A stretch of DNA of 64,000 nt from CAVYUC01 sp963771595 (GTDB lineage Bacteria; Bacteroidota; Bacteroidia; Bacteroidales; Prolixibacteraceae). Below the pieces are notes generated by a model that ran no database searches, had not been told where the DNA came from, and saw nothing but the letters and a program-made list of their open reading frames with translations. Location: assembly GCA_963771595.1 (NCBI GenBank), contig CAVYUC010000009.1, forward strand, positions 62,001 to 126,000, written 5' to 3'. Below, one piece after another: positions 36,520 to 45,967 of this stretch (its first letter is position 1; each line of letters starts with the position of its first letter). A program made the position numbers and the translations under genes.

Positions 36520-37962
36520 TTGAAACGCAAATTTATAACCAATCTTATATTACTGCTTTCCCTTAATTTGCTGATAAAACCTTTCTGGCTTTTTGGAATT
36601 GACCGGACAGTGCAAAATATGGTTGGAGACGAAAGCTACGGAATGTACTTTTCGTTGTTCAGCTTTTCCATCATTCTCAATATTTTACTTGATGTTGGTA
36701 TTACCAATTATAACAATCGCAATATAGCACAGCACAATTTCTTGCTTCCAAAGCACTTATCAAACATTGTTGGCCTCAAATTCATGCTTGCAATAGTTTA
36801 TGCAGTTTTCAGCTTAATTGTTGCATTAATAATTGGTTACGAAAGGGTACAAATTCACTTATTGTTGTTTCTGATTTTCAACCAGTTTCTTGTTTCTTTT
36901 ACATTATATCTTCGCTCCAACATCAGTGCATTGCACCTTTTCCGCACCGATAGCCTGATTTCGGTACTCGACCGGAGTATCATGATAATTATTTGCAGTG
37001 TACTTCTTTTTACAACTATTTTTGGAGGTAGATTTTATATCAGTTGGTTTGTTTATGCACAAACGGCTGCATATCTGCTTACCGCCATTGTTACATATGC
37101 TGTTGTACTTCATAAGTCTGGCAGAATTAAACTGCGTTTCAACCTGAAATTTTTCCTTGTTTTTCTGCGAAAATCTTATCCCTATGCGCTACTGATTTTG
37201 TTAATGTCTCTGTATAACAGAGTTGACTCGGTTATGCTGGAAAGGATTTTGGAAGACTCAACCGGTAAAGAACAGGCAGGAATATATGCACAGGCTTTTC
37301 GTCTGCTTGAAGCGGTTTCTATGTTCGGGGTACTTTTTGCGGGTTTGCTTTTACCAATTTTTGCCAAAATGATAAAAATGAATGAACCTGTGGGACAAAT
37401 GGTTAAGCTTTCTTACACCTTATTGATTGTACCCGCTATCATCATTGCCATTTCAAGTATTTATTATAATTACGAAATCATGGATGTTTTGTATCATTCC
37501 AATACTGCCCATTCTTCTGAAATACTTGGTATTCTTATGACCGGCTTCGTTGGAATTGCTACTACCTATATTTTTGGCACGTTGTTAACGGCAAACGGAA
37601 GCATTAAACAACTGAATATAATGGCTTTCACAGCCATGGTTTTAAATGTTGTATTAAACCTGTTTTTAATTCCACGTTATCAGGCTTTCGGTTCGGCGTA
37701 TGCAAGTTTAATTACCCAGCTTTTTACAGCAGGAGTGCAGGTAATTCTGGTGCTTGTTATTTTTAAGCTGAAACCGCGAATAAACTTTGCCCTTCAACTG
37801 CTGATGTTTATTGGTATTGTCGCCGTTTTAGGAACTATTTCCAAAAATTTCACCAACTGGTTTTACGGTTATTTATTCATGGTTATAGTTTCTGTTCTTT
37901 TTGCTTTTTTGCTGAAATTATTCAACCTGAGAGATTTATATAAAATCATTTTTTACGAATAA
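36520..37962 (+). CDS. Polysaccharide flippase (MATE/Wzx-like)
   Basis: 480 residues with about 14 membrane helices, beginning at TTG 36520 (KRKFITNLILLLSLNLLIKP). Charged residues recur at helix ends as in Wzx-type lipid-linked oligosaccharide flippases (RSNISALHLFRTDSLISVLD, RVDSVMLERILED, and NVVLNLFLIPRYQAFGSAYA near the end). Exports lipid-linked glycan units across the inner membrane. Divergent from a GT4 gene; no full capsule cluster is nearby. Confidence 0.9.
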   Translation: MKRKFITNLILLLSLNLLIKPFWLFGIDRTVQNMVGDESYGMYFSLFSFSIILNILLDVGITNYNNRNIAQHNFLLPKHLSNIVGLKFMLAIVYAVFSLIVALIIGYERVQIHLLLFLIFNQFLVSFTLYLRSNISALHLFRTDSLISVLDRSIMIIICSVLLFTTIFGGRFYISWFVYAQTAAYLLTAIVTYAVVLHKSGRIKLRFNLKFFLVFLRKSYPYALLILLMSLYNRVDSVMLERILEDSTGKEQAGIYAQAFRLLEAVSMFGVLFAGLLLPIFAKMIKMNEPVGQMVKLSYTLLIVPAIIIAISSIYYNYEIMDVLYHSNTAHSSEILGILMTGFVGIATTYIFGTLLTANGSIKQLNIMAFTAMVLNVVLNLFLIPRYQAFGSAYASLITQLFTAGVQVILVLVIFKLKPRINFALQLLMFIGIVAVLGTISKNFTNWFYGYLFMVIVSVLFAFLLKLFNLRDLYKIIFYE

Positions 37963-37963
37963 A

Positions 37964-38596
37964 ATGGCCAATCCCACCATTGAAGCGTTGCAAAACAGCG
38001 GGAAATTCGAGCTGATTGCCGAATTAAATCACCAGGAAATCAAAGAATTTGTACTCCATCAATTGATGAAAAATACAAAAATAATTCAGGGTTTCATGAT
38101 TTACCAGGTGGTCATGATAATCACCGGCATTTTCTTTTTTACCCGCTCTGTTGTTCTTGCACTTCATAATCAGATTAACCCGCTGATTTATTCACTGGCC
38201 GCACTTCTTTTTTGTTTTACATTACTGATTGTCATTCATGAAATGTTACATGGAATTGCATTGAAAATTACAGGTGCCCGAAAACTACATTTTGGTGGTT
38301 ATATTAAAAAATTCATTTTTTATGCCGAAGCCGACCGTCATGTTTTAAACCGTAAGCAGTTTGAGCTGGTGGCACTGGCGCCTTTGGTGGTTGTAAAGCT
38401 GATTACTTTGATTGGTATCATTCTTTTTCTTTATCATCCGGTTTTCTATTTCCTGATTTTTGTAATGAGTGCCCATAGTCTTTTTTGTGCGGGAGATATT
38501 GGTTTACTTTCCATTTTTTACCACGAACCAGGTGTTGAAATTTATACATATGATCTAAAAGCAGAAAAGAAAAGCTATTATTTCAGAAGAATTTAA
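37964..38596 (+). CDS. DUF3267 membrane protein, putative zinc metalloprotease
   Basis: 210 residues. Four to five hydrophobic segments, with a zinc-protease-type motif HEMLHGIAL (HExxH) following a helix (LLFCFTLLIVIHEMLHGIAL). The arrangement matches DUF3267 proteins, distant relatives of site-2 proteases. It begins 1 nt after the flippase stop, so the two are translationally linked. Substrate unknown. Confidence 0.88.
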   Translation: MANPTIEALQNSGKFELIAELNHQEIKEFVLHQLMKNTKIIQGFMIYQVVMIITGIFFFTRSVVLALHNQINPLIYSLAALLFCFTLLIVIHEMLHGIALKITGARKLHFGGYIKKFIFYAEADRHVLNRKQFELVALAPLVVVKLITLIGIILFLYHPVFYFLIFVMSAHSLFCAGDIGLLSIFYHEPGVEIYTYDLKAEKKSYYFRRI

Positions 38597-38707
38597 GGAC
38601 ACTGACTTTCCTAAGTCCCGGGAGGTGGAATTTCCCAAGTCCATATTTAATTACTAAACAAACCCTAAAGTTATCAGGAGAAAGGATTCTCCTGCTCCCA
38701 TTGAAAG
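38597..38707. repeat. Convergent intergenic region with short direct repeats and a perfect hairpin
   Basis: TTCCTAAGTCC and TTCCCAAGTCC form a direct repeat (~38609-38655). CAGGAGAA-AGGA-TTCTCCTG at 38675-38694 is a perfect 8-bp hairpin with no T-run on either side. Its location between convergent stops suggests a transcript-end structure or a small palindromic repeat. Confidence 0.45.
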
Positions 38708-39769
38708 TCAAAACATTTTTCTCAATGCCCTATGATCGATTTTGTACGATTTGTTCCGGGGTAAAGATGGAACAAAATATATCTCTTTCGGAAGCATTTT
38801 TCTTTCAATTTGAGGAGCCAGTTTTGCCAATACTTCTTCCGGTTGATCCGGGTGGATGGTTTCCACAACAAGCACCATTTTTTGTCCCAGCATTTCATCA
38901 GATTTCCCGAAAATGGCGCATGGCTTTTGCAGAATTTCCTGAAACTGTTTTTCAAGAATTTCCGGTTGAACTTTTATACCACCGGAATTGATGATATTAT
39001 CGAACCGACCAAGCCATTTAAACCGGCTGGATGAGGCCATTTGCACACGGTCATTGGTAACTATCTTTTCAGGTAAATACGCAGCAATAATCACCAGACA
39101 CCCCCTCTCATCGGTAGAAAGCTGTACATTAGGCAATGCTGTAAAAGCAGTTTCACGTTGTATCCCGTTTAATTGCCTTAATGCCACATGCGAAGAGGTT
39201 TCAGCCATTCCGTAAGTTTCAAAAACCAATGTATCCAAATATTGCAGTTGTTCGTGCAATTCGGACCCGGTTTCAGCGCCTCCCAAAAGAAGTGTTTTCA
39301 TTTTGGGCCATAAATTATTTTGCAAGAGATGACTTGCCTGCATGGGTACCATAGCGCAAAAATCTGTTTTTTCAATACCTGTAAAATCAGGTGTTCCCGA
39401 TGGCTGTATGAGTTTCAGGTTCAATCCTGCAAGTAGTGCACGTACCACCATCATTTTGCCGGCAATATATTCAATGGGAAGACAAAGCACCGCCACATCT
39501 CCTTCTTTTAACTGAAAAAAATCAACTGTATTTTTTGCCGAAGTCAGCATCGAATTTTTAGGGAGTTCAATGGTTTTTCGTGCGCCGGTTGTGCCGGAGG
39601 TTTGCTGACGGATAACTTTAGATTCATCCAGAAAATCGAGGATAAAACTATACACCTCCAATTTCCAATCCGGGCCGGTACCTTCTTTTATTTCGTTTTG
39701 GCAAAACGGAACCAAATCAGGTACAGTATAAAAACTGTCATTAAGTTTGAGCCCTTTCATTTCTTTCAT
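38708..39769 (-). CDS. menE: o-Succinylbenzoate-CoA ligase
   Basis: 353 residues from ATG 39769; this ATG overlaps the menC stop as TAATG, which decides the start over the ATG at 39796. An adenylate-forming enzyme: the P-loop-like QQTSGTTGARKTIELPK, LVFETYGMAETSSHVALRQL, KWLGRFDNIINSGGIKVQPE and the C-terminal catalytic Lys in LPRNKSYKIDHRAL are all visible. It activates o-succinylbenzoate with CoA for menB. It is shorter than usual acyl-CoA synthetases, as other Bacteroidota MenE are. Last gene of the men operon. Confidence 0.93.
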   Translation of the reverse strand: MKEMKGLKLNDSFYTVPDLVPFCQNEIKEGTGPDWKLEVYSFILDFLDESKVIRQQTSGTTGARKTIELPKNSMLTSAKNTVDFFQLKEGDVAVLCLPIEYIAGKMMVVRALLAGLNLKLIQPSGTPDFTGIEKTDFCAMVPMQASHLLQNNLWPKMKTLLLGGAETGSELHEQLQYLDTLVFETYGMAETSSHVALRQLNGIQRETAFTALPNVQLSTDERGCLVIIAAYLPEKIVTNDRVQMASSSRFKWLGRFDNIINSGGIKVQPEILEKQFQEILQKPCAIFGKSDEMLGQKMVLVVETIHPDQPEEVLAKLAPQIERKMLPKEIYFVPSLPRNKSYKIDHRALRKMF

Positions 39770-40824
39770 TATTCCGTCAGCGGTTTTAAATCCCATTTTT
39801 GGTTTGGATTATAGCGGATAAAACCATCCGATACAAACAATGGACTTTCAATGTTGTTGGTAAACAATGCACCGGTGCCCAGCCCCTGAAAATTGGAAGT
39901 GCCAAGTGTTGCCGTCCACTGTGCAATTGCATTCAGCCCAATATTTGACTCCAAAGCTGAAGTCACCCACCACCCTATTCCTCGTTCTTCGGCCAGGGAG
40001 ATCCATCGTTCAGAGGCTTTAATTCCACCGGTTAACGTAGGCTTCAGTATAATGTATTGTGGCTTTATTTTATCCAATAACTTTTCTTTATCAGCTACAT
40101 CAGTGATTCCAATCAACTCTTCGTCGAGGGCAATGGGCAAAGTCGTTTCAGCACATAATTTATGCATTTCTGAAATTTGTCCGGATTTAATGGGTTGCTC
40201 AATGGAATGCAATTCAAATTTAGCCAGTTCTTCTAAAATGTCAAGAGCATTTTTAGCCGGGAAAGCTCCGTTGGCATCCACCCTTATTTCCAGTTGCTCT
40301 GCCGGAAAACGTTTACGGATGGTGTGAAGAATATCCAGTTCCGAATCAAAATTGATGGCGCCTATCTTCAATTTTAAACAGGTAAATCCCTCAGCCAGTT
40401 TTTCCTCCACCTGCTGAAGCATAAATTCTTTGGTTCCCATCCAAATCAAGCCATTAATTGGAATTCCCGTTTTTCCTTCTGTAAAGCCGGATGGATAAAG
40501 TAAAACAGGCGATTCTGCCACTATTCCCCCCATTGCTGTTTCGTAACCAAATCTTATTGAGGGAAAATCCGCCAGTTCTTCGTCGGTAATTTCTTCTGCA
40601 TTATTTATTTTCTGAATGAAATCTGATATTCTCTTTTCCAGGCCGGGAACGGCATCGGGGCTAAGTCCTGGAATAGGCGCAATTTCTCCTACTCCAAAAA
40701 TGGAAGGATTATCCGTCTCTGCAACTCTAATATAAAATACATCCTTTTGTTTTAACATACCCCGCGATGTACCGGCTGGTTGTTTAAAGAATAAGGTGCG
40801 TTTTGAATAAGATGCATGTATCAT
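39769..40824 (-). CDS. menC: o-Succinylbenzoate synthase
   Basis: 351 residues, enolase superfamily. Lys pair in CLKLKIGAINFD; metal ligands Asp in EIRVDANGAF, Glu in HSIEQPI and Asp in ALDEEL; catalytic Lys in IILKPTLTGGI. Dehydrates SHCHC to o-succinylbenzoate. Start and stop both overlap neighbours (4 nt with menA, 1 nt with menE), a tightly coupled operon arrangement. Confidence 0.95.
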   Translation of the reverse strand: MIHASYSKRTLFFKQPAGTSRGMLKQKDVFYIRVAETDNPSIFGVGEIAPIPGLSPDAVPGLEKRISDFIQKINNAEEITDEELADFPSIRFGYETAMGGIVAESPVLLYPSGFTEGKTGIPINGLIWMGTKEFMLQQVEEKLAEGFTCLKLKIGAINFDSELDILHTIRKRFPAEQLEIRVDANGAFPAKNALDILEELAKFELHSIEQPIKSGQISEMHKLCAETTLPIALDEELIGITDVADKEKLLDKIKPQYIILKPTLTGGIKASERWISLAEERGIGWWVTSALESNIGLNAIAQWTATLGTSNFQGLGTGALFTNNIESPLFVSDGFIRYNPNQKWDLKPLTE

Positions 40825-41729
40825 TTCATTAAAAAAATACCCAGTGAATAGGTGGCTGAAAAGAAAAAGGTAGTAAGTGCCAAAACCCTAAGCTGATTGT
40901 TTAATTTCTGCGGAACATGATTCTGATACACTTCGTACAGATGAAATCCGAGCGGAAAAACAGACAGCAGAAACATAAGCTGATACAGCGACTGCCAGGT
41001 TTCAACGATGTATATTACTGACAGAACAAGTGATAAAACAATTAATGAAGCATGATATAATTTAGCCTTTTCTGACCCCATCCGCACGACCAGCGTCTTT
41101 TTACCACTTGCCGCATCGTTTTCTATGTCGCGCATATTATTCAGATTTAATACACCTGCACTTAGCAATCCAATGGAAGCTGCCGGCAAAAGCAAAAGAG
41201 GATGAAACCGGCTGGTATGCAAAAAGTAGGTTCCGCAAACTCCAATTAATCCGAAAAAGATAAATACAAATAAATCACCAAAGCCAGAGTAACCGTAAGG
41301 ATTTTTTCCAACCGTATATTTTATGGCAGCAATAATACTGGCAATTCCCAGGGCAAGAAACAACAGCATCATTCCGGCATTTGTATCTTTTAAACCAAAA
41401 TAGATGAGCAACCCACCGGAAATAAAAGAAAGCAGTACAAACACAATAATCAACCGTTTCATTTCAGTTTTTGAAATTTTACCGGATTGAACAGTTCGCA
41501 CCGGACCCAGACGTTTTACATTATCTGTTCCATGCTGCGAATCTCCAAAATCGTTGGCAAGATTGGAAAGTATTTGCAGGAGAATGGTTGTGGAAACAGC
41601 AAGCCAGAAAACGACGGGCTCAAATTGCCCATCAGCGTAGGCCAGAAAACTTCCCAGTATGGCACTCGATAAAGCCAGCGGCAGTGTGCGTAATCTGAAA
41701 GCCTGTATCCAAACCAAGAATCTGTTCAT
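40821..41729 (-). CDS. menA: 1,4-Dihydroxy-2-naphthoate polyprenyltransferase
   Basis: 302 residues, eight or so membrane helices. The first Asp-rich prenyl-diphosphate motif is NLANDFGDSQHGTDN; the second region is NNMRDIENDAASGKKTL. It attaches the isoprenoid tail to DHNA in the inner membrane, giving demethylmenaquinone. Starts with RLRTLPLALSSAILGS, typical of MenA. Confidence 0.95.
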   Translation of the reverse strand: MNRFLVWIQAFRLRTLPLALSSAILGSFLAYADGQFEPVVFWLAVSTTILLQILSNLANDFGDSQHGTDNVKRLGPVRTVQSGKISKTEMKRLIIVFVLLSFISGGLLIYFGLKDTNAGMMLLFLALGIASIIAAIKYTVGKNPYGYSGFGDLFVFIFFGLIGVCGTYFLHTSRFHPLLLLPAASIGLLSAGVLNLNNMRDIENDAASGKKTLVVRMGSEKAKLYHASLIVLSLVLSVIYIVETWQSLYQLMFLLSVFPLGFHLYEVYQNHVPQKLNNQLRVLALTTFFFSATYSLGIFLMK

Positions 41730-41747
41730 GCGTTTAAATTAAGGAAA

Positions 41748-42566
41748 TTAAGGAAATTTCGGATATTTCTTGAAATCCGGGTTTCGTTTTTCCAAAAAAG
41801 CTTTTTTGCCTTCCTGTGCTTCTTCCGTCATATAATAGAGCATGGTTGCATTTCCGGCAAATTCCTGGATTCCAGCCTGCCCGTCCAGTTCAGCATTTAA
41901 TCCTGCTTTTATCATCCTCAGGGCCAGCGGACTGCGTTGCATAATTTTTTGGCACCACTCAATTGTTACATCTTCCAGTTGATCTAAAGGTACAACTTTA
42001 TTTACCAGCCCCATTTCCAATGCTTCGGCAGCCGAATACTGCTCGCAGAGGAACCAGATTTCGCGTGCCTTTTTCTGACCAACAATTCTAGCCAGATAGG
42101 ATGAACCAAAACCTGCATCAAAACTACCAACTTTGGGACCCGTTTGGCCAAAAATGGCATTTTCGGAAGCGATGGTTAAATCGCAAACAACATGCAGAAC
42201 GTGGCCGCCCCCAATAGCATAACCGTTTACCATGGCAATTACCGGTTTTGGAATGGAGCGGATTTGCTTTTGTAAATCGAGAATATTTAATCTGGGCACT
42301 CCATCGCTGCCAATGTATCCGGCAAAACTTTTTACATTTTGATCTCCACCGCTGCAAAAAGCCTTGTCTCCTTCGCCGGTAAATACCACCACCGAAATAT
42401 CCGGGTTTTCGCGGCAGTGAACCATTGCCTCACACATCTCTTTTGTTGTGTCGGGCGTGAATGCATTACGGTATCGTGGCCTGTTTATGGTAATTTTGGC
42501 AATTCCTTCAAAAAATTCAAATTTTATCTCTTTGTATTCTTTAATCTGAGTCCAGTTCCGTTCCAT
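41748..42566 (-). CDS. menB: 1,4-Dihydroxy-2-naphthoyl-CoA synthase
   Basis: 272 residues, crotonase fold. Oxyanion-hole segments FCSGGDQNVKSFAGYIG and MVNGYAIGGGHVLHVVCDL; the family-specific TGPKVGSFDAGFGSSYLAR (the Asp after SF is a catalytic residue of MenB) and the C-terminal KRNPDFKKYPKFP are typical. It closes the second ring from OSB-CoA. Its first 26 nt overlap the menD 3' end. Confidence 0.97.
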   Translation of the reverse strand: MERNWTQIKEYKEIKFEFFEGIAKITINRPRYRNAFTPDTTKEMCEAMVHCRENPDISVVVFTGEGDKAFCSGGDQNVKSFAGYIGSDGVPRLNILDLQKQIRSIPKPVIAMVNGYAIGGGHVLHVVCDLTIASENAIFGQTGPKVGSFDAGFGSSYLARIVGQKKAREIWFLCEQYSAAEALEMGLVNKVVPLDQLEDVTIEWCQKIMQRSPLALRMIKAGLNAELDGQAGIQEFAGNATMLYYMTEEAQEGKKAFLEKRNPDFKKYPKFP

Positions 42567-44238
42567 AGTTTTTATTTAAAAATTTGAAAAAATCCTTTGT
42601 AATCTGAGGTTCTCCGTTACCAGGTGTCCGGATTTCCAAAACCTGAACACCATTATCCGGTGAAACAAAATCTATAAGTGAATGAACCAGTTCATTCCCG
42701 GAAATATTTAATTGATAGCTTAGACCAAAACTTTCCGTCAGTTTTTGGAAATCAATTGGATGAAATGCATTTACCAATGGACGAAATGCTTCATGCTCCG
42801 ATGGTCCTTTTAACAAATGAAAAATTCCCCCGCCTTCGTTATTAATGAGAATAATTTTCAGGTTCTTCGGGAAATTGCGGTTCCACAATGCATTGGAATC
42901 GTAACCAAAGGCCAGATCCCCAACAATGGCATAAACCCTTTTGCTTGTTTTTGATGCCAACCCTGCTGCCGTTGAAAGACAGCCATCTATTCCTGAAACA
43001 CCGCGGTTGGAATAAAACATCCTGTTCTTCTGGTTAAAATACATTAAGTACCGCACAACACTGCTGTTTCCGGCAAAAACAATTGCATCATCCGGAAGGT
43101 TTTCCGAAAGTTTTTTAAATACCTGCAAATCTGAAAAAGAAATGTTATTAATATATTTTTCTGTTAACCGGGCGGCTTTTAAATTCTCATTTTCCCAAAA
43201 GTCCTTAAAAACACTTTTTCTGCCGGAGGATTGTACCTCCAACTGATTTAAAACCGCCTTCGGATCTGCATGAATATGTATATCAATATTTTGAAAGGTA
43301 TCTGTTATGTGATCTTCAGACGAAATAAACATAAATCCGGTATTGGTTAATCCGCGCAGAAACAGCTTGATTTTTTTGGAAACCATCTGTCCTCCAAAAT
43401 AAACAACCAGTTCGGGAATTGCTTTTACCGGATAATCTGTTTTACTGTTAAAAACCACTTCCGGATTAGCAATAACAGCCACTTCATGAAGGTTTGAAAC
43501 AGGTTCGGCAATAACGACAACCCTTGTATCTGCAGAAAGTCGTTGAATAGCTTTTAACATTTCCTCATCAGGTGGAAGTTGTCCGGCAATAACCATAACA
43601 GAATTTGCTGCCTGCCAGGCTTTCGCGAATTTACTGTTTTCCGGCACCCTTATTTCCGGTTCTTCTTTTAAAATAATCCGAACGTTTTCTGAAGCTTCCG
43701 GTAATTTTTCATACAGCAGTTCCCGCAACGGAACATTTATATGTACCGGTCCGTGATTTGCGGAAACTGTTTTACAAATTGCCTCATTAACCATTCGATG
43801 CACATACCAAAGTTCATCATGATTTGTAATTTCCACCGGAAGCAAATAAGTAGCTTTAATATTTTTTTCGAAAATGTTGTTTTGCTGAATCGCCTGGTTA
43901 TCCTGCTGTCCTATCCATTCCGGAGGACGATCGGCAGTAATTACCAACAGCGGAACATGTTGATAAAACGCTTCAGAAACGGCTGGCGCATAATTTAATG
44001 CGGCAGTGCCAGAGGTACAAATCAGCACGGTTGGTTTTTTTGTTTCCAGCGATTGTCCCAGGGCAAAATAGGCCGCACTTCGCTCGTCCACCAAACTTAT
44101 GCAACTTTCCCCAAAACGTTCATAAAAAGCACGGATTAAAGGCGCATTTCTGGAACCCGGTGAAACAACAACATCACTCACGCCATGCGCAAAAAGAATT
44201 TCAGCCAGATCAGAAATATGTTGCAGTGGGTAAGGCAT
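42541..44238 (-). CDS. menD: 2-Succinyl-5-enolpyruvyl-6-hydroxy-3-cyclohexene-1-carboxylate synthase
   Basis: 565 residues, ThDP-dependent enzyme of three domains. Pyrimidine domain: GVSDVVVSPGSRNAPLIRAF, LVDERSAAYFALG, CTSGTAALNYAPAVSEAF. Pyrophosphate domain: RGVSGIDGCLSTAAGLA and the metal/ThDP motif IVGDLAFGYDSNALWN. Adds succinic semialdehyde from 2-oxoglutarate to isochorismate. No menH follows; the SHCHC-forming elimination step must be done by a gene elsewhere or spontaneously. Confidence 0.96.
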   Translation of the reverse strand: MPYPLQHISDLAEILFAHGVSDVVVSPGSRNAPLIRAFYERFGESCISLVDERSAAYFALGQSLETKKPTVLICTSGTAALNYAPAVSEAFYQHVPLLVITADRPPEWIGQQDNQAIQQNNIFEKNIKATYLLPVEITNHDELWYVHRMVNEAICKTVSANHGPVHINVPLRELLYEKLPEASENVRIILKEEPEIRVPENSKFAKAWQAANSVMVIAGQLPPDEEMLKAIQRLSADTRVVVIAEPVSNLHEVAVIANPEVVFNSKTDYPVKAIPELVVYFGGQMVSKKIKLFLRGLTNTGFMFISSEDHITDTFQNIDIHIHADPKAVLNQLEVQSSGRKSVFKDFWENENLKAARLTEKYINNISFSDLQVFKKLSENLPDDAIVFAGNSSVVRYLMYFNQKNRMFYSNRGVSGIDGCLSTAAGLASKTSKRVYAIVGDLAFGYDSNALWNRNFPKNLKIILINNEGGGIFHLLKGPSEHEAFRPLVNAFHPIDFQKLTESFGLSYQLNISGNELVHSLIDFVSPDNGVQVLEIRTPGNGEPQITKDFFKFLNKNYGTELDSD

Positions 44239-44242
44239 TGAT

Positions 44243-45370
44243 TCAGGTAATATCTTTAATTACCGAAAGTATTGTACCAGCTTTAATTTCTGTTTCATAC
44301 CATTCATCGGCAGGATTAGAATCGATTGTTATACCTCCTCCAGTGTATAAAACAAGTTGCTTTTCGGTTATCTGCATGCACCTCAAATTAACAAACAATG
44401 TCATTGGATTTTCCATACCTACCGGTCCTAGAAAACCGCCGTAATACTGCCGGTCGTGCTTTTCGGTGGATTTGATTATTTCAAGGGCAGCTTTAGTTGG
44501 ATAACCGCAAATTGCCGGTGTTGGATGAAGGGTTCTCAGTAATTCGCCGATGTTCCCGTTTATGGAGTTGACGTTGGTAATAAAGTCGGTCCGCAGATGA
44601 AGCAGATTTCCTGCTTCCTTCACATACGGGCCATTGTGCACCATATTCTCCCAATGCGCTGTTTTTAAAACCCTGTCGATATGGTCAGAAACAAATTGCT
44701 GCTCCTGTTTTTCCTTATTACCCCAATTTTCAATCCAGCGGTATTTTTCGATGTTTTCTTTCGTCCCCGCAACGGATGAAGTTTGAAAACGGTTATCCTT
44801 TAAAAAAGCAAAAGGCTCAGGTGTTGCTCCCATCCAAAAGTGACCATTAGCTTTAAAGGCATAAACAAAGGCATTCGGGAATTTATGACAAAGTTCCAGA
44901 AAGATATCAGGTAAATTTTTATTGTAACGATTGTTAACCACTTTCACCCGGCTTAATACTGCCTTATGAATTTTACCCGTTTTGATGGCATTGGTAATTT
45001 TCTCAATCTGCTGTAAATATTCATTTTCCGAAACTTCGTATGGATTTAATAAAGAATCATTTTGGGGCAGATATTTAATTTCGTTTATTTCATCAAATTC
45101 TTCGTCCGAAACAATATCAGTAAAATAATAATCGGGTTTGATTATTAACATCCTGTTTTTTTCAGAATGTGTAAACGGTGCAATAAGAAAACCTTTTAAC
45201 CCAGTGACTTTGGAAAGATTTTTCACTTCTTCCGTTATTGAACTTTTTTGAACCATTAGTACCCGTTCTGCCTGATTAGGTAAACGATAGGCTGCAAAAG
45301 TTAAATTATTTTCCAGGCAAACCGAAATAGTATGGTCAATTGATTTAACTGATGTTTTTGTCTGACTCAT
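44243..45370 (-). CDS. menF: Isochorismate synthase
   Basis: 375 residues, chorismate-binding fold. SRVKVV region with the catalytic Lys (KIHKAVLSRVK), WMGATPEPFAFL, SSVAGTKE, HLRTDFITN, LHPTPAICGYPTKAALEI and YYGGFLGPVGMEN are all family motifs. Converts chorismate to isochorismate, the first committed step of the menaquinone route. Starts where the thioesterase gene ends (1-nt overlap). Confidence 0.95.
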   Translation of the reverse strand: MSQTKTSVKSIDHTISVCLENNLTFAAYRLPNQAERVLMVQKSSITEEVKNLSKVTGLKGFLIAPFTHSEKNRMLIIKPDYYFTDIVSDEEFDEINEIKYLPQNDSLLNPYEVSENEYLQQIEKITNAIKTGKIHKAVLSRVKVVNNRYNKNLPDIFLELCHKFPNAFVYAFKANGHFWMGATPEPFAFLKDNRFQTSSVAGTKENIEKYRWIENWGNKEKQEQQFVSDHIDRVLKTAHWENMVHNGPYVKEAGNLLHLRTDFITNVNSINGNIGELLRTLHPTPAICGYPTKAALEIIKSTEKHDRQYYGGFLGPVGMENPMTLFVNLRCMQITEKQLVLYTGGGITIDSNPADEWYETEIKAGTILSVIKDIT

Positions 45371-45789
45371 TAATTTTCTTTCTTCTTGTTATCAGTTATT
45401 ATATTAGTAACCCGCACTGCCGAAATAAGTTTATCACTCTTATCTGATATTTTAACTTCCCAAATGTGCGTCGTTTTTCCTTTATGTATTAATTGTGCAT
45501 TTCCATGTAAAACTCCCTGGTTGACGGATGAAATATGGCTTCCTGAAACCTGCAGTCCGTAAACATTAAATTGCTCTCTGTCGATTAACAGATAAGAACC
45601 AGCACCAGCCAGCGATTCGGCAAAAGCCAGTGAAGCGCCGCCATGTAACCAACCATTAGGCTGGCAGGTTTTTGATGTTACTTCCATTGTGGCCTGAATG
45701 CTGTCTGACCCAATTTCGGTAAAGGTGATTCCCAGATAACCAATCATCGAATGGGCACAAAAAGCATTTAATTCTTCCACTTCCTTCAT
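45370..45789 (-). CDS. menI: Hotdog-fold thioesterase, probable DHNA-CoA thioesterase
   Basis: 139 residues, PaaI/YdiI-like. The catalytic segment WLHGGASLAFAESLAGAGS contains the His-Gly-Gly and the catalytic Glu used by MenI. It is the first gene of the men operon. The pathway otherwise lacks an enzyme for DHNA-CoA hydrolysis, so its role as MenI is a strong contextual inference; a general acyl-CoA thioesterase is the alternative. Confidence 0.88.
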   Translation of the reverse strand: MKEVEELNAFCAHSMIGYLGITFTEIGSDSIQATMEVTSKTCQPNGWLHGGASLAFAESLAGAGSYLLIDREQFNVYGLQVSGSHISSVNQGVLHGNAQLIHKGKTTHIWEVKISDKSDKLISAVRVTNIITDNKKKEN

Positions 45790-45886
45790 TTATAAATCGG
45801 GTTGTGAGTCTGTGAAACAATCTTCACTTCTCAAAGTTTAATAATATAATCCGCCTAAAACAATAAAGACGGGCGTTTAAGCCCAA

Positions 45887-45894
45887 CAAAAATA
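45887..45894 (-). promoter_or_regulatory. Bacteroidota -7 box (TATTTTTG) before the men operon
   Basis: Exact TAnnTTTG on the minus strand, about 98 nt before the thioesterase ATG. No -33 box. A small GGGC-GCCC hairpin lies at 45871-45884, directly downstream in the leader. Confidence 0.4.
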
Positions 45895-45967
45895 ATACCT
45901 TTCCGCGAAAATTATCATTCTGCCCGAAATATGATGTGATTTAGCGAAATCTGACGACCGTCAAAAT

